64,000 nucleotides of DNA from Pelomonas sp. Root1237 (lineage in GTDB: Bacteria > Pseudomonadota > Gammaproteobacteria > Burkholderiales > Burkholderiaceae_C): the NCBI RefSeq assembly GCF_001425055.1, contig NZ_LMDK01000012.1, positions 690,400-754,399 on the forward strand, in the 5' to 3' direction. Position 1 is the first letter of the stretch. Each line of letters opens with the position of its first letter. Below are positions 53,666-63,049 of this stretch, in pieces. The notes under the pieces were generated by a model, which was given only the letters and a program-made list of their open reading frames with translations, did not search any database and was not told where the DNA came from. The position numbers were made by a program, and so were the translations under genes.

Positions 53666-55072
53666 ATGCTGTACCCGCTCCGTCCCCTCATCGTCCTCGG
53701 CTTCGCCGCTTTCGGTTCACTCGCGCTGGCGCAGACGCGCCCGCCCAAGACTGTTGCGCCGCCGCCGGCGGTCGAGGTGCCTGCGTCCCAAGGCCGCTGC
53801 AACGAGGACGACGCCGGCCTGTCGCGCCTGGGCCGCGACATGAGCGCCCTCGAAACCCAGACCGGCGACCCGCGCGCCGCGCTGCAAACACTGATCAACG
53901 CAACGCTGTCGCGCAGCAAGGCCCTGGGCGCCGTGCGCCTGCTGGCCGATGCCGCCCGATCGGACGTCGAAGAGACGCGTGCACTGGGCCTCCCGACGGC
54001 CAACCTCACCATCAGCACCAACGGCGTGTACCAGAACGTCGGCGGCGTGACCGTCGGCCGGGGTGGCCAAGCCGGTGCGACGCTCTCGGCCGGCATGCCG
54101 GTCTGGGACTCCGGCCGCGTCGCCAAGCTGACCGATTGGCGCAAGGAGCTAGCCGAAGTCGCAGCCCAAGGCCAGCGCAGCGCCGAGGAGCAGCTGTCGC
54201 TGAACGTCGTCACGCTGGCGCTGGACCGCAGCCGCTACGTGCTGCAGGGCCAGGTCTACACCCAATACGTGCGCAAGATGGCCTGCCTGGTCGACGCGCT
54301 GGAGATCATCACCAAGGCCGACCGCGGCCGCGCCAGCGAGCTGGTGCAGGCGCAGAAGAGCCTGCAGCAGGCCGACCTGTCGCTGGAGCAGACCATGTCG
54401 GCCCTGCGCCAGACGGAGGTGCGCATGAAGCGCCTGGTGGGCGAGCCCCTGCCGCCCAGCATCGGCATGACGGCCCAGCTGTCCGTGATGCCCGACCTGG
54501 AGCAGATGCAGAGCGACATCCTGCTCGGCGCCGACGTCGCCCAGGCCGAGGCCCAGGCGCGCTCGCAGCGCAGCTTTGCCGAGTCCGTCATTGCGGGCCA
54601 GAAACCGACGGTCAACCTGACCGGCAGCGCCAGCGCGATGTTCCGCAGCGGCCCCGGCGAGTCGCGCTCCAACGACGTTGGCGCCGGCGTGTCCGTCACC
54701 ATCCCCATCCTCCAGCCCGGCGCCCACGCCCAGGCCAGTGCCGCTGTGCAGCGCTACCGGGCCACCGTGCTGCAGCGCGACGAGGCCATCGAGGCCAAGC
54801 GCTACCGCCTCTTGGAGATGAACGAGGTCGGCACTTCCACGCTGGATCGCGCCCGGCGCATCGTCGAGATCCTGCGCAACAGCGACCGCGTGCGCGCGTC
54901 GACGCTGCAGCAGTGGCAGCAGCTCGGCCGCCGCTCGCTGTTCGACGTGATGGCCGCCGAGGGCGACTACTACTCGATGCGGGTCGCCCATGTGAACGCG
55001 ATGTTCGACGCGCAGCAGATCGTCGCGCTGATCTGGAGCATGGGCCGCGGCGTGGCGGCGCCCTTGCGCTGA
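53666..55072 (+). CDS. TolC-family outer-membrane channel of type I secretion
   Basis: A 468-residue exported protein with a signal peptide (LIVLGFAAFGSLALA/QT). It has the TolC-type duplicated helical hairpins (ETRALGLPTANLTISTNG; SYNV-like variants; SVIAGQKPTVNLTGSASAMF) and long coiled-coil stretches. It should form the channel used by the ABC and HlyD proteins upstream, completing a three-part type I secretion system. The N-terminal 50 residues contain an extra proline/cysteine segment not usual in TolC. Confidence 0.9.
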   Translation: MLYPLRPLIVLGFAAFGSLALAQTRPPKTVAPPPAVEVPASQGRCNEDDAGLSRLGRDMSALETQTGDPRAALQTLINATLSRSKALGAVRLLADAARSDVEETRALGLPTANLTISTNGVYQNVGGVTVGRGGQAGATLSAGMPVWDSGRVAKLTDWRKELAEVAAQGQRSAEEQLSLNVVTLALDRSRYVLQGQVYTQYVRKMACLVDALEIITKADRGRASELVQAQKSLQQADLSLEQTMSALRQTEVRMKRLVGEPLPPSIGMTAQLSVMPDLEQMQSDILLGADVAQAEAQARSQRSFAESVIAGQKPTVNLTGSASAMFRSGPGESRSNDVGAGVSVTIPILQPGAHAQASAAVQRYRATVLQRDEAIEAKRYRLLEMNEVGTSTLDRARRIVEILRNSDRVRASTLQQWQQLGRRSLFDVMAAEGDYYSMRVAHVNAMFDAQQIVALIWSMGRGVAAPLR

Positions 55073-55117
55073 CGCGGCCGAGGGATACTGAACAGTCCAA
55101 GCATGGGAGATCAATCG

Positions 55118-56074
55118 ATGATGGATGGCAGCGGCGCTTTTGTGCACTCGCACGCCCTGGTCGAGTCCACGCAGATCGGGCCGCGTACGCGCGTCTGGGC
55201 CTTCGCCCATATCCTGCCCGGCGCCCGCATCGGCGCCGATTGCAACGTCTGCGACCACGTCTTCATCGAGAACGAGGTGGCGGTTGGCGACCGGGTGACC
55301 GTCAAGTGCGGGGTCTATCTGTGGGATGGCATCACGCTGGAGGATGACGTCTTCGTCGGCGCCAACGCTGCCTTCAGCAACGACCCCGCGCCGCGCAGCC
55401 GCAGGAAGCCCACGGAGTTCCTCAAGACCCGCGTTCGCGCGGGTGCCAGCATCGGCGCCAATGCCACCATCCAGGCCGGCCTGACCATCGGCCCGGGGGC
55501 GCTGGTGACGGACGGTGCCGTCGTCACCCGCGACGTGCCGCCGCGAGCCATCGTCGCCGGCAACCCGGCCCACATCGTCGGCTACCTCGACACGCCCGAG
55601 GTCCAGGTCAGCGGCCCTGCCATCTCGGCGCATCGGCTCGGCGACGCATTGCCCGCCCTGCAGGCGCGCGGTGCACGGTTGCATGCGCTGCCCAAGATCG
55701 TCGACCTGCGCGGTGCGCTGAGCTTCGGCGAGATCGACGCCCATCTGCCGTTCACGCCGCGGCGCTTCTTCATCGTCTACGACGTGCCCAATGAGGAGGT
55801 GCGCGGCGAGCACGCCCACCGGGCCTGCCATCAGTTCCTCATCTGCGTGAAAGGCAGCTGCACCATCGTGCTGGACGATGGCGAGCACCGCGACGAGCTG
55901 CGCCTGGACAGCCCCAAGGTCGGGCTGCACATCCCGCCCATGGTCTGGGGCATCCAGTACCGCTTCTCGCCCGATGCCGTGCTGCTGGTGCTGGCCTCGG
56001 ACACCTACGACGCGGGCGACTACATCCGCGACTACGACGACTTCCTTGCCGCCGTCGGCAACGCGCCCGCATGA
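55118..56074 (+). CDS. Fusion of sugar N-acetyltransferase and dTDP-sugar 3,4-ketoisomerase (WxcM-like)
   Basis: A 318-residue two-domain protein. Residues about 1-170 are a left-handed beta-helix acyltransferase with hexapeptide repeats ([45 protein letters not shown]). Residues about 190-310 are a cupin of the FdtA/QdtA family ([36 protein letters not shown]). Together they act on dTDP-3-amino-3,6-dideoxyhexoses. The ATG at 55118 has GGGAGA seven bases upstream. The stop overlaps the aminotransferase start (ATGA). Confidence 0.88.
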   Translation: MMDGSGAFVHSHALVESTQIGPRTRVWAFAHILPGARIGADCNVCDHVFIENEVAVGDRVTVKCGVYLWDGITLEDDVFVGANAAFSNDPAPRSRRKPTEFLKTRVRAGASIGANATIQAGLTIGPGALVTDGAVVTRDVPPRAIVAGNPAHIVGYLDTPEVQVSGPAISAHRLGDALPALQARGARLHALPKIVDLRGALSFGEIDAHLPFTPRRFFIVYDVPNEEVRGEHAHRACHQFLICVKGSCTIVLDDGEHRDELRLDSPKVGLHIPPMVWGIQYRFSPDAVLLVLASDTYDAGDYIRDYDDFLAAVGNAPA

Positions 56075-57168
56075 AGCTGCCCTTTCTGGACCTGCAACCC
56101 ACCTATGCCGCCTCGCGCGCGGCCATTGACGCGGCGCTCAGCCGCGTGGCCGGCAGCGGCTGGTTCATCCTCGGCCGCGAGCTGGAAGCCTTCGAGTCAC
56201 AGTGGGCGGCCTATTGCGGCGCGGCCCATGCCGTGGGCCTGGGCAACGGCCTGGACGCCCTGCACCTGGGCCTGCTGGCGCTCGGCGTGGGGGAGGGCGA
56301 CGAGGTCATCGTGCCGGCCAACACCTACATCGCCACCTGGCTGGCCGTCAGCCAGTGCGGCGCCACGCCCGTGCCCGTCGAACCCGACCTGCGCACCTAC
56401 AACATCGACCCGGCACGCATCGAGGCGGCCATCACGCCGCGCACCCGCGCCATCCTGCCCGTGCACCTCTACGGCCAGCCGGCCGACATGGACGCCATCA
56501 ACGCCATCGCCAGCAAGCACGGCCTGCGCGTGCTGGACGACTGCGCCCAGGCCCACGGCGCGCGCTGGGGCGGCCGCGTCGTCGGCAGCCAGGCTGATGC
56601 CTCGGCCTGGAGCTTCTACCCCGGCAAGAACCTCGGTGCCATGGGCGACGGCGGCGGCCTCACGACCAACGACCCCGCCGTGGCCGACCGCGTTCGCGTG
56701 CTGCGCAACTATGGCTCTCGGGTCAAGTACCACAACGAGGTCAAGGGCCTGAATTCGCGCCTGGACGAGATGCAGGCCGCCGTACTGGCGGCCAAGCTGC
56801 CCGACCTGGACGCGCTCACCCAGCAGCGCCGGCATATCGCCGCGAGGCTGCTGGACGGCCTCGCTGGCGCCAACCTTGTGCTGCCCTTCGTGCCCGAGCC
56901 GGCCGAGCCAGCCTGGCACCTGTTCGTCATCCGGCATCCCGAGCGCGATCGCCTGCAGCAGGCCCTGGCCGAGCGCGGCATCGGCACGCTGATCCACTAT
57001 CCCGTGCCACCGCATCTGCAGCCGGCCTATGCCGAACTGGGCATGGCCGTCGGCAGCCTGCCGCTGACCGAGCAGATCCACCGAGAAGTGCTGAGCCTGC
57101 CCCTGTGGCCCGGCATGTCCGACGCCCAGGTGGACCAGCTGATCGGCACCGTGCGGGCGCTGACCTGA
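56071..57168 (+). CDS. DegT/DnrJ/EryC1-family sugar aminotransferase (FdtB/QdtB-like)
   Basis: A 365-residue PLP enzyme that transaminates keto-sugar nucleotides. It starts [20 protein letters not shown], the classic family start. The Schiff-base lysine lies in [15 protein letters not shown], with [13 protein letters not shown]-type motif ([17 protein letters not shown]) near residue 225. With the upstream ketoisomerase/acetyltransferase it would convert dTDP-4-keto-6-deoxyglucose to an N-acetylated 3-amino-3,6-dideoxyhexose. rmlA and rmlB, needed to make the precursor, are not in the window. Confidence 0.93.
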   Translation: MKLPFLDLQPTYAASRAAIDAALSRVAGSGWFILGRELEAFESQWAAYCGAAHAVGLGNGLDALHLGLLALGVGEGDEVIVPANTYIATWLAVSQCGATPVPVEPDLRTYNIDPARIEAAITPRTRAILPVHLYGQPADMDAINAIASKHGLRVLDDCAQAHGARWGGRVVGSQADASAWSFYPGKNLGAMGDGGGLTTNDPAVADRVRVLRNYGSRVKYHNEVKGLNSRLDEMQAAVLAAKLPDLDALTQQRRHIAARLLDGLAGANLVLPFVPEPAEPAWHLFVIRHPERDRLQQALAERGIGTLIHYPVPPHLQPAYAELGMAVGSLPLTEQIHREVLSLPLWPGMSDAQVDQLIGTVRALT

Positions 57169-57182
57169 GCAAAGGAGCCGCC

Positions 57183-57740
57183 ATGCCGATCACTTTGGTC
57201 AAGCCCGCCCGCGTGCTGGGCAAGAGCATCGTCCTGCGTGACGCCACGGTGGATGATGCCGAGTTCATCGTCGGCCTGCGTACCGATCCGGTCAAAGGCC
57301 AGTACCTCTCCAAGACCTCGTCCGACGTGGCCGCGCAGCGCGCCTGGCTGCAGGCCTATGCCGCTGACGACAGCCAGGTCTACTTCCTCATCGAGGACCA
57401 CGCCGGCACCCGCCACGGCACCGTGCGGCTGTACGACCCGCAGGGCGACTCCTTTTCCTGGGGCTCCTGGATCCTGGCCGACGACCGCCCCAGCGGTTTC
57501 GCGGTGGAGTCGGCGCTGATGGTCTACCGCTATGCCCTGAGCCTGGGCTTCACCGCCTCGCACTTCAGCGTGAGGGTGGGCAACGAGTCGGTCTGGAAAT
57601 TCCACGAGCGCTTCGGCGCCGTGCGCACGCGGGAGGAGGGCGAGGACTACTTCTACGCCATCTCCCGCGAGGCCATGGAGGCCTCATTCGAGAAGTACAG
57701 GAAATACCTGCCCGACGGCATCTCCGTCATCGCGCGCTGA
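57183..57740 (+). CDS. GNAT-family N-acyltransferase
   Basis: A 185-residue acyltransferase. The start VLGKSIVLRDATVDDAEFIV and the late NESVWKFHERFGAVRTREE are typical of the GNAT_3 group, which often acts on amino-sugars in surface-glycan clusters. AAAGGAG lies just before the ATG at 57183, 14 bases after the aminotransferase stop. A second acyl modification of the amino-sugar is plausible. Confidence 0.82.
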   Translation: MPITLVKPARVLGKSIVLRDATVDDAEFIVGLRTDPVKGQYLSKTSSDVAAQRAWLQAYAADDSQVYFLIEDHAGTRHGTVRLYDPQGDSFSWGSWILADDRPSGFAVESALMVYRYALSLGFTASHFSVRVGNESVWKFHERFGAVRTREEGEDYFYAISREAMEASFEKYRKYLPDGISVIAR

Positions 57741-57755
57741 CCCACCGGTCCTTCA

Positions 57756-59096
57756 ATGACTCAATACCTGAACCTGGTGCAGCGCCTGGATGGCCTGCAG
57801 GCCGCGGGCGACTGGCCGGCGATGCTGATGGAACTCAGCAACACCGTCATCGCGCTGCTGAATGACCCGCGGGCCAAGGGCCTGGTCTTCGGCTCCGCCG
57901 AGATGGACCGCTTCTGCCTGGCAGCGGGCGCCCTGGCCGCGCGCCAGCTCAACCTGGCAACCCCCGAGGGCTATCACGACCACCTCGCCGTGCACGTGGC
58001 CACCGAGCTGTACGACGGCCAGGGCGGCCACTCGCTCGCGCTGAAGGACGTCATCCGCGCCCGGCCCGACCTCACCCATGTCGTGGTGGTGACCAATCTG
58101 CATGAGCGCGAGTTGCCCCTGCAGAACTTCCTGGCCGACCTGCCGCCCACGGTGCAGATGCTGCTGGCGCCGCCCATGCAGCTGCGCGACAAGCTCCAGT
58201 GGCTGCACCTGCAGCTCGCCACGCTCAAGCCCGGGCTGTTGACGCTGTTCCATCATCACTACGACGTGGCCGCGGTCGGGGCCGCGCAGCCGGGCGTGGC
58301 GCGCGAGATCGCCTATTTCCACCATGCCGACCACGACATGGCCCTGGGCGTCTACCTGCCGCATGCGCTGCATGTGGACTGCACCAACCTGTCCTTCCAC
58401 AAATGCCAGCACTTTCTGGGCGTGCACCACGCGGTCTACTGGCCGCTGACCGCGCCTGACCAGGGCGCTCGCGCGGGGCATGCCTTCATGGCCGGTGGCG
58501 AGTTGCGCACCTGCTCACACGGCTCGGCGGGCAAGTTCATCGCCCCGGCGCGCTACGACTACCTGGACGTCATCCTGCGCCGCCTGGCCGAGGTGGGGGG
58601 CACGCATCTGCACATCGGCATGCTGCCCGGCCCCGTCATCGACGCTTTTAGGGACCGTCTGGCTGGCGCCGGCGTTGACCCGGCGCGCTTCCAATACCAG
58701 CCGCCGGTGCGCAGCCTCTGGAACCATCTGCGCGACGGCGATGTCGACCTGTGCATCTCGTCCTTTCCCTTCCAGGGGGCCAAAGGCCTGGTCGAAACCC
58801 AGGGCGCGGGCCTGCCGGTGCTGATCCAGCAGAGCACGCTGTCCAAGCACCACTCCACGCGCGACCTCATCTACGAGGAAGCACTGTGGTGGGAAACGCC
58901 GGACGACTTAATCCGCGTGCTGGCCGCGCAGACGCCTGAGTCCCTGGCCGAGCAGTCCCGGGCCTCGCGCCGCTTCTACGAGCAATGGCACCACCCGCGC
59001 GAGCTGGCCTATGCGCTCAACAACGCCCGCCGCACGGCTCCCTGCCCACCGGTGCGCAACCCGCCTTGCGACACGCTGGCCCTCTACCTTCGCTAG
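57756..59096 (+). CDS. Putative GT-B glycosyltransferase (GT41/HMW1C-like)
   Basis: A 446-residue soluble protein. The C-terminal segment DLCISSFPFQGAKGLVETQG corresponds to the nucleotide-sugar site of OGT/HMW1C-type enzymes (compare LDTFPYNAGTTASD in the upstream TPR gene). The N-terminal half has a His-rich patch (LTLFHHHYDVAAVG, IAYFHHADHD). No TPRs are present. It is likely to transfer a sugar to protein or glycan. It follows the GNAT gene after 15 bases. Assignment to the exact family is uncertain. Confidence 0.7.
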   Translation: MTQYLNLVQRLDGLQAAGDWPAMLMELSNTVIALLNDPRAKGLVFGSAEMDRFCLAAGALAARQLNLATPEGYHDHLAVHVATELYDGQGGHSLALKDVIRARPDLTHVVVVTNLHERELPLQNFLADLPPTVQMLLAPPMQLRDKLQWLHLQLATLKPGLLTLFHHHYDVAAVGAAQPGVAREIAYFHHADHDMALGVYLPHALHVDCTNLSFHKCQHFLGVHHAVYWPLTAPDQGARAGHAFMAGGELRTCSHGSAGKFIAPARYDYLDVILRRLAEVGGTHLHIGMLPGPVIDAFRDRLAGAGVDPARFQYQPPVRSLWNHLRDGDVDLCISSFPFQGAKGLVETQGAGLPVLIQQSTLSKHHSTRDLIYEEALWWETPDDLIRVLAAQTPESLAEQSRASRRFYEQWHHPRELAYALNNARRTAPCPPVRNPPCDTLALYLR

Positions 59097-59101
59097 CCCT
59101 C

Positions 59102-59776
59102 GTGATCGACCTCGTCTGCGCCACCCGCTGCACGCCCGATGAGTTCTGGGGCAAGTCCGCCCTGGGCCTGTCGCTGCGCCGCATGGCCCATGACGACCGC
59201 CTGCTGCCGCGCGTCTATTTCGAGAACAGCCGCGGCCTGCCCATCCTCTACAACGAGCGCATCGCTGCCGCCGACGCGGCGCCGGTGCTGGCCTTCATCC
59301 ACGACGACGTCTGGCTGGACGACTACTTCTTCTACGAGCATGTGATGGCGGCCCTGCACGCCTTCGATGTCATCGGCGTCGCCGGCAACAAGCGCCGCGC
59401 GCCGATGCAGCCGTCCTGGGCCTTCCCGACCACCAAGTTCGAATGGGACGACCGCGCCAACCTCAGTGGCATCGTCTCCCACGGTACCGGCCCCTTCGGC
59501 CAGATCTCGGCCTTCGGGCCTGTGCCGGCGGAATGCGAACTGCTGGATGGCGTGCTGCTTGCCGCCAGGCGCGACACGCTGCGTGCCAGGCAGGTGGGCT
59601 TTGACGAGCGCTTTGACTTCCACTTCTACGACATGGACTTCTGCCGCAGCGCCCGCACCGCCGGCCTGCGCCTGGCCACCTGGCCGATCGCCATCACCCA
59701 CCAGAGCGAGGGTGGCTTCGGCTCGAACGGCTGGATCGAGAACTACAAGAAGTACATCGGCAAGTGGGGCGAGTAG
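59102..59776 (+). CDS. GT2-like glycosyltransferase (StrF/Glyco_tranf_2_5 type)
   Basis: A 224-residue protein with the pattern APVLAFIHDDVWLDDYFFYEH, whose acidic HDDV replaces the DxD metal site, and FDFHFYDMDFCRSARTAGLR near the end. This is the pattern of StrF-like family-2 glycosyltransferases. It uses a GTG start six bases after the previous stop codon. It is the last gene of the same-strand series starting at 47.9 kb and is convergent with the AraC regulator. Confidence 0.8.
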   Translation: MIDLVCATRCTPDEFWGKSALGLSLRRMAHDDRLLPRVYFENSRGLPILYNERIAAADAAPVLAFIHDDVWLDDYFFYEHVMAALHAFDVIGVAGNKRRAPMQPSWAFPTTKFEWDDRANLSGIVSHGTGPFGQISAFGPVPAECELLDGVLLAARRDTLRARQVGFDERFDFHFYDMDFCRSARTAGLRLATWPIAITHQSEGGFGSNGWIENYKKYIGKWGE

Positions 59777-59782
59777 GCCCGC

Positions 59783-60652
59783 TCAGGCTTCGAGAGAGAT
59801 CTCTCGACAGCCCGTGCCCCTGAGTCTGCGCGGCGAGCAGCCGAATTCGCGACGGAAGGCCTTGTTGAAATTTGACAGGTCGGCCCAGCCGGTGTCGTAG
59901 GCCACATCCGTCACCGGCCGGCGGGTGTCGCGCAGCAGGCTCAACGCATGCATCAGCCTCGTGCGCATCAGGTACTGGTGCGGCGTCACGCCGATGGACT
60001 GGCGAAACACGCGCAGCAGATGGAAAGGGCTGAGGCCGGCGACCTGGGCCACCTCATCAAGGGTCAGCGCCTCGGCGCTGCGTGTCTCGATGCAATGCGC
60101 TGCCGCGCGGGCACGCTCATCCTGTCGTGGCAAGGCGGCCGGGGCTTCGCCATCGATCAGGGCGCGATGCACCTGCGACACGATGGCCAGGGTGGCTTCC
60201 TCCAGCGCGAAACCCTCGTCGCCGCCGGTGTCCAGCCCCTGGAAGAGGGCGGCGACCCGCGGCAGCGGCGGCAGGCAGGCCCGTGAGAAGCGATTCGCCG
60301 CCTTGGCGACACCGAGGGCGCCCAGCGTTTGCTCGAGCAGGTCTGGCGACAGTGACAGCACCGTGCAGTCGTCACCCGAGCCATCACTGTCCTCGTGCGA
60401 GCAGGCATAGCCCTCGCCGACATTGCCCAGCATCAACCAGCCGGCGTTGAGCAGGGCGCCACCGGCCCGCGTGCGATAGGTGAACTGGCCGCGGTCCACC
60501 AGCGTGATCGAGAAGGCCGGATGCTCCTCGTCGACCGCCCGCTCGCCCCGGCCGGCGCGGCACTGGCAATGCATCAGCCGCAGCCCGGCACCGCGCTGCA
60601 GCGGGCGGTAGCGGCGCTCGGCCTCGGCCGGGGAGTGCGGGGGCAGGGACAT
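59783..60652 (-). CDS. AraC-family transcriptional regulator
   Basis: A 289-residue regulator with an N-terminal cupin-like sensing domain (residues about 10-120) and the AraC double helix-turn-helix at the C-terminus (LTLDEVAQVAGLSPFHLLRVF; VAYDTGWADLSNFNKAFRREFG). The effector is unknown. It diverges from the DUF4331 gene, with 95 bases between starts, so it may control it. Confidence 0.87.
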   Translation of the reverse strand: MSLPPHSPAEAERRYRPLQRGAGLRLMHCQCRAGRGERAVDEEHPAFSITLVDRGQFTYRTRAGGALLNAGWLMLGNVGEGYACSHEDSDGSGDDCTVLSLSPDLLEQTLGALGVAKAANRFSRACLPPLPRVAALFQGLDTGGDEGFALEEATLAIVSQVHRALIDGEAPAALPRQDERARAAAHCIETRSAEALTLDEVAQVAGLSPFHLLRVFRQSIGVTPHQYLMRTRLMHALSLLRDTRRPVTDVAYDTGWADLSNFNKAFRREFGCSPRRLRGTGCREISLEA

Positions 60653-60747
60653 CGGCGCATCGTAGGAGGGCGGATGTGCAGAAGCTGTCAGCAGGCATCG
60701 CAGTTTTTGCCAAGTTTTCTGCGGCGGCCTTCCCTAGGCTGCGTGCC

Positions 60748-61965
60748 ATGAAAAACCTCCTCACCCTCCTCTCTCGCTCCGTCTGGCTGGCCGCACTCGC
60801 CACGGCACCCGCCTTCGCCGCCGACCACCTCGACACGCCCACCGTCATCGCCGACCCGGCTGCGGACATTGGCGATCTCTTCGCCTGGACCTCGGCTGAC
60901 GGCAAGCGGCTCAATCTCGTCATGGACATCGTCGGCAAACGCTTTTCCGACCAGGTCCAGTATGTTTTCCACGTCGACAGCGGCCAGGCCCTGGGCCGCA
61001 CCTCGGCCACCACCCGCCTGGTCTGCCAGTTCGACGCCGCGGGCGCCGCCAGTTGCTGGGCCGGCCGCGCCGATCGCCTGCAGGGCGACGTCAGCAGCCC
61101 ACAGGGCCTGGCAGGTCGGGGCGGGCGCTTTCGCGTCTTCGCCGGCCTGCGCGACGCCCCCTACTTCAACAACGTGCGCGGCACGCGCAGCGCCTTGAAT
61201 GCCGCTGGTGCTGCCATCCAGGCTGGCCAGGCACCGCAGGACGCCAGCGGCTTTCGCCGCTTCGATGCCGAGACGCTCAAACGCCTTCCCCAGCTCTGGG
61301 GCCAAACTCAGGGCGGCCCGGCGCGCAACTTCCTGGCGGGGTGGACGACCTCGGCCATCGTTGTCTCGGTTGACCTCGACCTCGTCAAAACCGGCGGCCC
61401 GCTGCTGGCCGTGTGGGGCCGCAGCGAGCGCCGCCAGCTCGCGCCGGCCAATGAACCACCGCCGCCCGGCGCACCCATCGACCGCATGGGCCGCGCGCTG
61501 ACCGGCAACGCCCTGCTGGCCACCGTCGGCGAGGAAGACATCGCCAACCTGCTGAAGGAGGCCTACAACCGCGCCGACCCCGCCGGCTGGCCAGGCTTTG
61601 CCACCGAGATCGGCCGCAACCTGGCGCTGTATGACAGCTTCGATGGCGTGGCCGGCAACCAGTGGCTGGCCGATGCGCAGGACGCGACGCCCGGTCGCTA
61701 CAAGCGCTTGGCCGAGCTGCTGGCCGACGACCGCCTCTGGGTCGACAGCCGGCAGACGCGCTGCCTGCATTACCTCGCCGTCGAGCGCAGCGCCTTGGGG
61801 GCGCCGCCACTGGCGGACTGCGGTGGTCGCACGCCGCTGCAGAACGTCAATGCCGTGTTCCGCTCGCTGCTGATCCGCGGCACGCCAGATGTCGCCGACG
61901 ACGGTGTCACGCAGGACGACCACGAGCACTCCACCACAGCTTTCCCCTTCCTGTCCGCGCCATGA
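60748..61965 (+). CDS. DUF4331 exported protein
   Basis: A 405-residue secreted protein with a signal peptide ending at AFA/ADHLD. It matches DUF4331: ADHLDTPTVIADPAADIGDLF, then FNNVRGTRSALNAAG and NVNAVFRSLLIRGTPDVADD. Function unknown; family members occur in envelope or stress gene sets. The ATG at 60748 starts a proper signal peptide. The stop overlaps the TPR lipoprotein start by four bases (ATGA). Confidence 0.85.
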   Translation: MKNLLTLLSRSVWLAALATAPAFAADHLDTPTVIADPAADIGDLFAWTSADGKRLNLVMDIVGKRFSDQVQYVFHVDSGQALGRTSATTRLVCQFDAAGAASCWAGRADRLQGDVSSPQGLAGRGGRFRVFAGLRDAPYFNNVRGTRSALNAAGAAIQAGQAPQDASGFRRFDAETLKRLPQLWGQTQGGPARNFLAGWTTSAIVVSVDLDLVKTGGPLLAVWGRSERRQLAPANEPPPPGAPIDRMGRALTGNALLATVGEEDIANLLKEAYNRADPAGWPGFATEIGRNLALYDSFDGVAGNQWLADAQDATPGRYKRLAELLADDRLWVDSRQTRCLHYLAVERSALGAPPLADCGGRTPLQNVNAVFRSLLIRGTPDVADDGVTQDDHEHSTTAFPFLSAP

Positions 61966-63023
61966 ACCGCAACACGCTTGTCGCCCTGGCCATTGCCGTT
62001 CTCTCAGGGTGCGCCGCGCCGCCAGCCACCACCACCCTGGGCAGCATCGCGCTGATCAATCTTGACGACCAGCTGCGGCGCCAAGCCGACGATCCAGCAG
62101 CGCTCGACCTGTGGCTGCTGCGCCTGCAGTTCCTGGCGGACTACCGTGTGCTGGACCGCGCCGCCGATTTGACCGAGGTGAGGGCCGGCAGTGCCGCAGA
62201 CCACCTGCAGCGGGCCCGGGCCCGCATGGCCGCCCACCGCTTTGCCGACGCGCAAGCGGACCTCGACGCCGCTGGCGCCACGCCTGCCCAGCGTGCTGCG
62301 TTGCTGGTGGCCACTGGCCGTGCCGCAGAAGCCTTACCCGCGTTGCACGCTGAGGCCGAGCGCCGGCCGGGCTTTCCCAGCCACTGCGCGCTGGCCCGCG
62401 GCGTGGCCGCCGTCGGTCGCCTGGAGGACGCCGACCGGCTTTATGCCCGGGCCCTGCGCGAGCTGGACACCACCTTGCCCTTTCCGGCCGCCGCCGTTGC
62501 CTTCGCTCGCGGCCTGATGTGGGCCGAGCAGGGCGGCGACCCGGCGCGGGGTGCGGCCTTCTACGCCGAGGCCCTGCGGCTGCTGCCCGACTACGCGGCG
62601 GCCGGCATCCACCTCGCCGAGATCGAGCTGGCGCGCGGCAATGAGGCCGCGGCAGAGGCCCGGCTGCTGCATGTCGTCATTCACACCGATGAGCCCGAGG
62701 CCATGGCACTGCTGGGAGCGCTGCATGCGCGCCAGGGCGAGGTGGCACGCGGCCAGGACGAGATCGATGGGGCGCGCCGCCGTTTTGAGGCTCTGCTGGC
62801 CCGCCATCCAACCGCCTTCGCCGACCATGCGGCCGAGTTCTACCTCGGCGCGGGCCGCGACCCGCAGCGCGCCTGGATCTGGGCCCAGGCCAATCTGCGC
62901 GAACGCCCGACGCGGCGCGCCTACGAGCTGGCCATCCGCGCGGCCGAAGCGACGGGGCGTGTGGGCGAGGCGCTTGCCCTGCGTCAGCAAATGAACGCCC
63001 GTCACGCACCGCGGGCCGCCTAG
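61962..63023 (+). CDS. TPR lipoprotein
   Basis: A 353-residue protein with a lipobox (LSGC, Cys17) and no further membrane helix, so probably a lipoprotein. Several TPR-like helical repeats follow (HLQRARARMAAHRFADAQAD; AGIHLAEIELARGNEAAAEA). It overlaps the DUF4331 stop by four bases, so both are made from one mRNA and probably act together in the envelope. No enzyme motif is visible. Confidence 0.8.
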   Translation: MNRNTLVALAIAVLSGCAAPPATTTLGSIALINLDDQLRRQADDPAALDLWLLRLQFLADYRVLDRAADLTEVRAGSAADHLQRARARMAAHRFADAQADLDAAGATPAQRAALLVATGRAAEALPALHAEAERRPGFPSHCALARGVAAVGRLEDADRLYARALRELDTTLPFPAAAVAFARGLMWAEQGGDPARGAAFYAEALRLLPDYAAAGIHLAEIELARGNEAAAEARLLHVVIHTDEPEAMALLGALHARQGEVARGQDEIDGARRRFEALLARHPTAFADHAAEFYLGAGRDPQRAWIWAQANLRERPTRRAYELAIRAAEATGRVGEALALRQQMNARHAPRAA

Positions 63024-63049
63024 GCTCGAATGTCAACGAAGGAATCCAC

